A DNA stretch of 35,940 nt from STF1-107 sp964457935 (lineage in GTDB: Bacteria; Bacillota; Clostridia; Christensenellales; UBA1242): positions 1-35,940 of the forward strand of contig CAYWFC010000006.1 in the NCBI GenBank assembly GCA_964457935.1. Direction: 5' to 3'. This document shows, piece by piece, positions 35,508-35,940 of this stretch. Within the stretch, counting starts at the first letter, position 1, and the number at the start of each line of letters is the position of its first letter. The position numbers and the translations under genes are program-made. Under the pieces are notes generated by a model that ran no database searches, was not told the DNA's origin, and worked only from the letters and a program-made list of their open reading frames with translations.

Positions 35508-35618
35508 CACCACCACCCATATAGGTATGATACAAAAAAACACCACCCATCTGAGTATAGCACAAAAACATCACTCGTCTGAATATAACAAAAAAAACAC
35601 CACTCGTCAGAGTGATGT
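35508..35618 (-). repeat. Four ~29-base repeats at the end of the rRNA operon
   Basis: Units begin (plus strand) at about 35508, 35541, 35569 and 35598. Each consists of a run of A, then CA(C/T)CAC(C/T)C and a short variable tail. On the minus strand they read as a GAGTGGTG-like half stem plus T-run, that is, repeated copies of the 3' half of the terminator that follows 5S. Confidence 0.75.
35590..35618 (-). terminator. Terminator of the rRNA operon
   Basis: On the minus strand ACATCACTC, a TGAC loop and GAGTGGTGT form a nine-pair stem (one G-T pair) followed by a run of T. It lies 11 bases after the end of 5S. Confidence 0.85.
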
Positions 35619-35628
35619 CTTTGTAGGT

Positions 35629-35747
35629 AGATGGCAACTTCCTATTTTCTCATGCAGTCTCCCGCACAATATCGTCGGCGTTTAAGGGCTTAACTTTTGT
35701 GTTCGGTATGGGAACAAGTGTATCTCCTTAGCTATAATCACCACCTT
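35629..35747 (-). rRNA. rrf: 5S ribosomal RNA
   Basis: The minus strand shows the conserved 5S core, including CCCATACCGAACAC and AGTTAAGCCC, the CGCCGACGATA loop and the GGGAGACTGCATGAG arm, with ends that pair through GGTGGT / GTTGCC. Boundaries are accurate to a few bases. It follows 23S after a spacer of about 110 bases in which I see no tRNA. Confidence 0.95.
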
Positions 35748-35855
35748 GGTATATCCGAGCCATAAGGCTATGAATATCATAAGTGATTGCCAGAACAATC
35801 GCAACTGCATATTATATGATTTGTAAATTTAAGAGTCTACACAATAAAGTGTGGT

Positions 35856-35940
35856 GATCAAGCCCTCGACCTATTAGTATCAGTCCGCTACATACATTAC
35901 TGCACTTCCACTCCTGACCTATCAACCTAGTAGTCTTCTA
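35856..35940 (-). rRNA. rrl: 23S ribosomal RNA, 3' end (cut by window edge)
   Basis: The minus strand ends with AGGTTGATAGGTCAGGAGTG, then GACTGATACTAATAGGTCGA and GGGCTTGA, the standard 3' end of bacterial 23S rRNA of Bacillota type. Only about 85 bases are in the window. The precise 3' end is uncertain by some bases. Confidence 0.95.

Noticed and set aside
35476..35620. Short repeats resembling a small CRISPR array
   Set aside because: Periods vary (33, 28, 29), the units are imperfect, there are no unique spacers of constant size, and the units match the rRNA terminator on the minus strand.
35748..35855. Possible tRNA gene between 5S and 23S
   Set aside because: I looked for a cloverleaf with TTC-loop and acceptor pairing on both strands and found only small hairpins.

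Overview
This 35.9 kb window looks like chromosomal DNA of a Gram-positive-type bacterium of the Bacillota, probably an uncultured Clostridia-like lineage. The signs are a glutamine/asparagine amidotransferase operon (gatCAB), a Veg-family gene, AAGGAG-type ribosome binding sites, consensus TTGACA/TATAAT promoters with 17-base spacers, many lipoprotein signal peptides, and the form of the 5S and 23S rRNA ends. I cannot name the genus. No phage, insertion sequence or CRISPR array is visible.

Layout. Bases 1-6694 (minus strand) are housekeeping: the str operon rpsL-rpsG-fusA-tuf (tuf cut by the window edge), preceded by gatC-gatA-gatB, whose members overlap or nearly touch. From 6830 to 8168 (plus) lies a two-gene operon of small membrane-anchored proteins of unknown function. 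From 8213 to 27538 (minus) a single uninterrupted reading frame of 6441 codons encodes a giant lipoprotein: alternating Ig-like beta regions and long arrays of GLUG-type (GG-hydrophobic-hydrophobic-G) repeats, plus a distinct non-repetitive C-terminal region. A very AT-rich divergent promoter region separates it from a TtcA-like tRNA thiolase gene and a veg-like gene (plus, 27832-28839). From 28911 to 35367 come separately transcribed genes: a beta-propeller-like lipoprotein, a plus-strand protein with a Pro/Glu linker, a DUF6273-like lipoprotein whose promoter spacer holds a run of nine G, a protein with four copies of an unrecognised ~70-residue repeat, and a zinc-ribbon membrane protein. 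The window ends with the tail of an rRNA operon on the minus strand (23S 3' end, 5S, repeated terminator-like elements).

How it fits together. The left end and the rRNA tail serve translation. The middle and right are largely a cell-surface region: three lipoproteins, two other single-pass or polytopic membrane proteins and one giant repeat protein, most with their own strong promoter and terminator. The strongest candidates for something new are the giant GLUG lipoprotein with its compositionally distinct C-terminus, the likely phase-variable poly-G promoter, and the four-repeat protein. Functions for these are inferred, not shown.
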